Shown here piece by piece: positions 5,696 through 6,025 of a DNA stretch of 6,025 nucleotides (positions within the stretch are counted from its first letter, which is position 1; every line of letters begins with the position of its first letter). A model generated the notes under the pieces. It made no database searches, was not told where the DNA came from, and saw only the letters and a list, made by a program, of their open reading frames with translations. The position numbers and the translations under genes were made by a program. This DNA comes from Propionibacteriaceae bacterium (GTDB taxonomy: Bacteria; Actinomycetota; Actinomycetes; Propionibacteriales; Propionibacteriaceae), in the NCBI GenBank assembly GCA_021323255.1, contig JAJTCL010000184.1:1-6025 (forward strand). Direction: 5' to 3'.

Positions 5696-6025
5696 TCAGG
5701 CGAGCAACAGCTGGAGGAATTCGCGTAACCCTGTTGGCCCCTCGACGATCAGGTCCGCCGCCGCGAGCAACTCCGCCGGTGCCTCTGCCGATCGCACGGC
5801 CACCTTCAACGCCTCGGTGCCCTCTGTTGTCAGGTCGGCTGCTGCGTTAAATGCGGGTACGTCGCCGAGGTCGTCACCGGCCACAACCACTACCCGAGCT
5901 CCCGATTCGGCCACAACACGACGGACCGCATCCCCCTTGTCGCTGCGCACCGCCGGTCGCAGCTCCCACACCAGCTTCCCGAGAATGATCTCGAGCCCGT
6001 GCCGGTCAGCGATCTCGCGCGCCGC
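5696..6025 (-). CDS. otsB: Trehalose-6-phosphate phosphatase, C-terminal part (5' end outside window)
   Basis: The minus-strand frame is open from the window edge (6025) to a TGA at 5696-5698, giving the last 109 residues. The enzyme removes phosphate from trehalose-6-phosphate, the second step of OtsA-OtsB trehalose synthesis, in the cytoplasm. It is a HAD-superfamily phosphatase: LRPAVRSDKGDAV carries the motif III lysine, and AGDDLGDVPAF is motif IV with the Mg2+-binding aspartates. The ending LIVEGPTGLREFLQLLLA is typical of actinobacterial OtsB. GDDLGD replaces the GDDxTDE form seen in many other OtsB proteins; I recall this variant from actinobacterial homologues, so it is not a defect. 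Motifs I and II and the cap domain lie outside the window. An internal GTG at 5969-5971 is not the real start, because homology continues upstream of it (HGLEIILGKLVWE). No pseudogene signs are seen in the visible part. Confidence 0.9.
   Translation of the reverse strand, partial: AAREIADRHGLEIILGKLVWELRPAVRSDKGDAVRRVVAESGARVVVVAGDDLGDVPAFNAAADLTTEGTEALKVAVRSAEAPAELLAAADLIVEGPTGLREFLQLLLA

Noticed and set aside
5209..5850. Plus-strand frame of 213 codons
   Set aside because: It runs antisense through the FUSC N-terminus, the intergenic hairpin and the otsB end. Pro/Thr/Arg-rich translation with no motif.

Overview
The window is GC-rich DNA with dense GTG/ATG genes, preceded in the clearest cases by GGAG-type ribosome binding sites. 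It carries an Lsr2-type nucleoid protein gene and an actinobacterial-style trehalose-6-phosphate phosphatase. Together these point to an actinomycete. Pseudonocardiales or a relative is my guess from protein flavour only and is not established.

Layout, left to right. (1) 1-282, plus strand: the C-terminal end of a P2-type (calcium/magnesium-like) cation ATPase whose start lies outside the window. (2) 287-604, minus strand: a decayed lsr2 gene that has lost its start codon and carries three frameshifts, yet is still recognisable from end to end. No intact frame spans it. (3) 699-1268, minus strand: an intact NAD(P)H-dependent FMN reductase. (4) 1269-1675: a 407-base divergent intergenic region with inverted repeats and a possible four-codon leader ORF. 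(5) 1676-3814, plus strand: an intact P1B-3 (CopB-type) heavy-metal ATPase with a histidine-rich N-terminus and a CPH metal motif. (6) 3859-4428, minus strand: the C-terminal half of a baeRF (bacterial eRF1-like) protein, overlapping the stop codon of (7). (7) 4425-5498, minus strand: a FUSC/aromatic-acid-exporter-like membrane protein. (8) 5696-6025, minus strand: the C-terminal end of otsB, truncated by the window edge.

Functionally this looks like a stress or envelope neighbourhood: two P-type cation pumps, a flavin reductase, a FUSC exporter-like protein, a release-factor-like protein and trehalose synthesis. The FMN reductase and copB are divergent and could share control through the region between them. 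The FUSC gene and the baeRF fragment are probably co-transcribed and translationally coupled. Base composition falls to about 47-58% GC in sampled lines between about 600 and 1270, against about 68% within copB, so the reductase/lsr2 block may have a separate origin.

I saw no tRNA, rRNA, CRISPR array, insertion sequence or integrase. I do not see a convincing new multi-gene system. The observations most worth following are the multiply broken lsr2 gene and the half-length, coupled baeRF gene.
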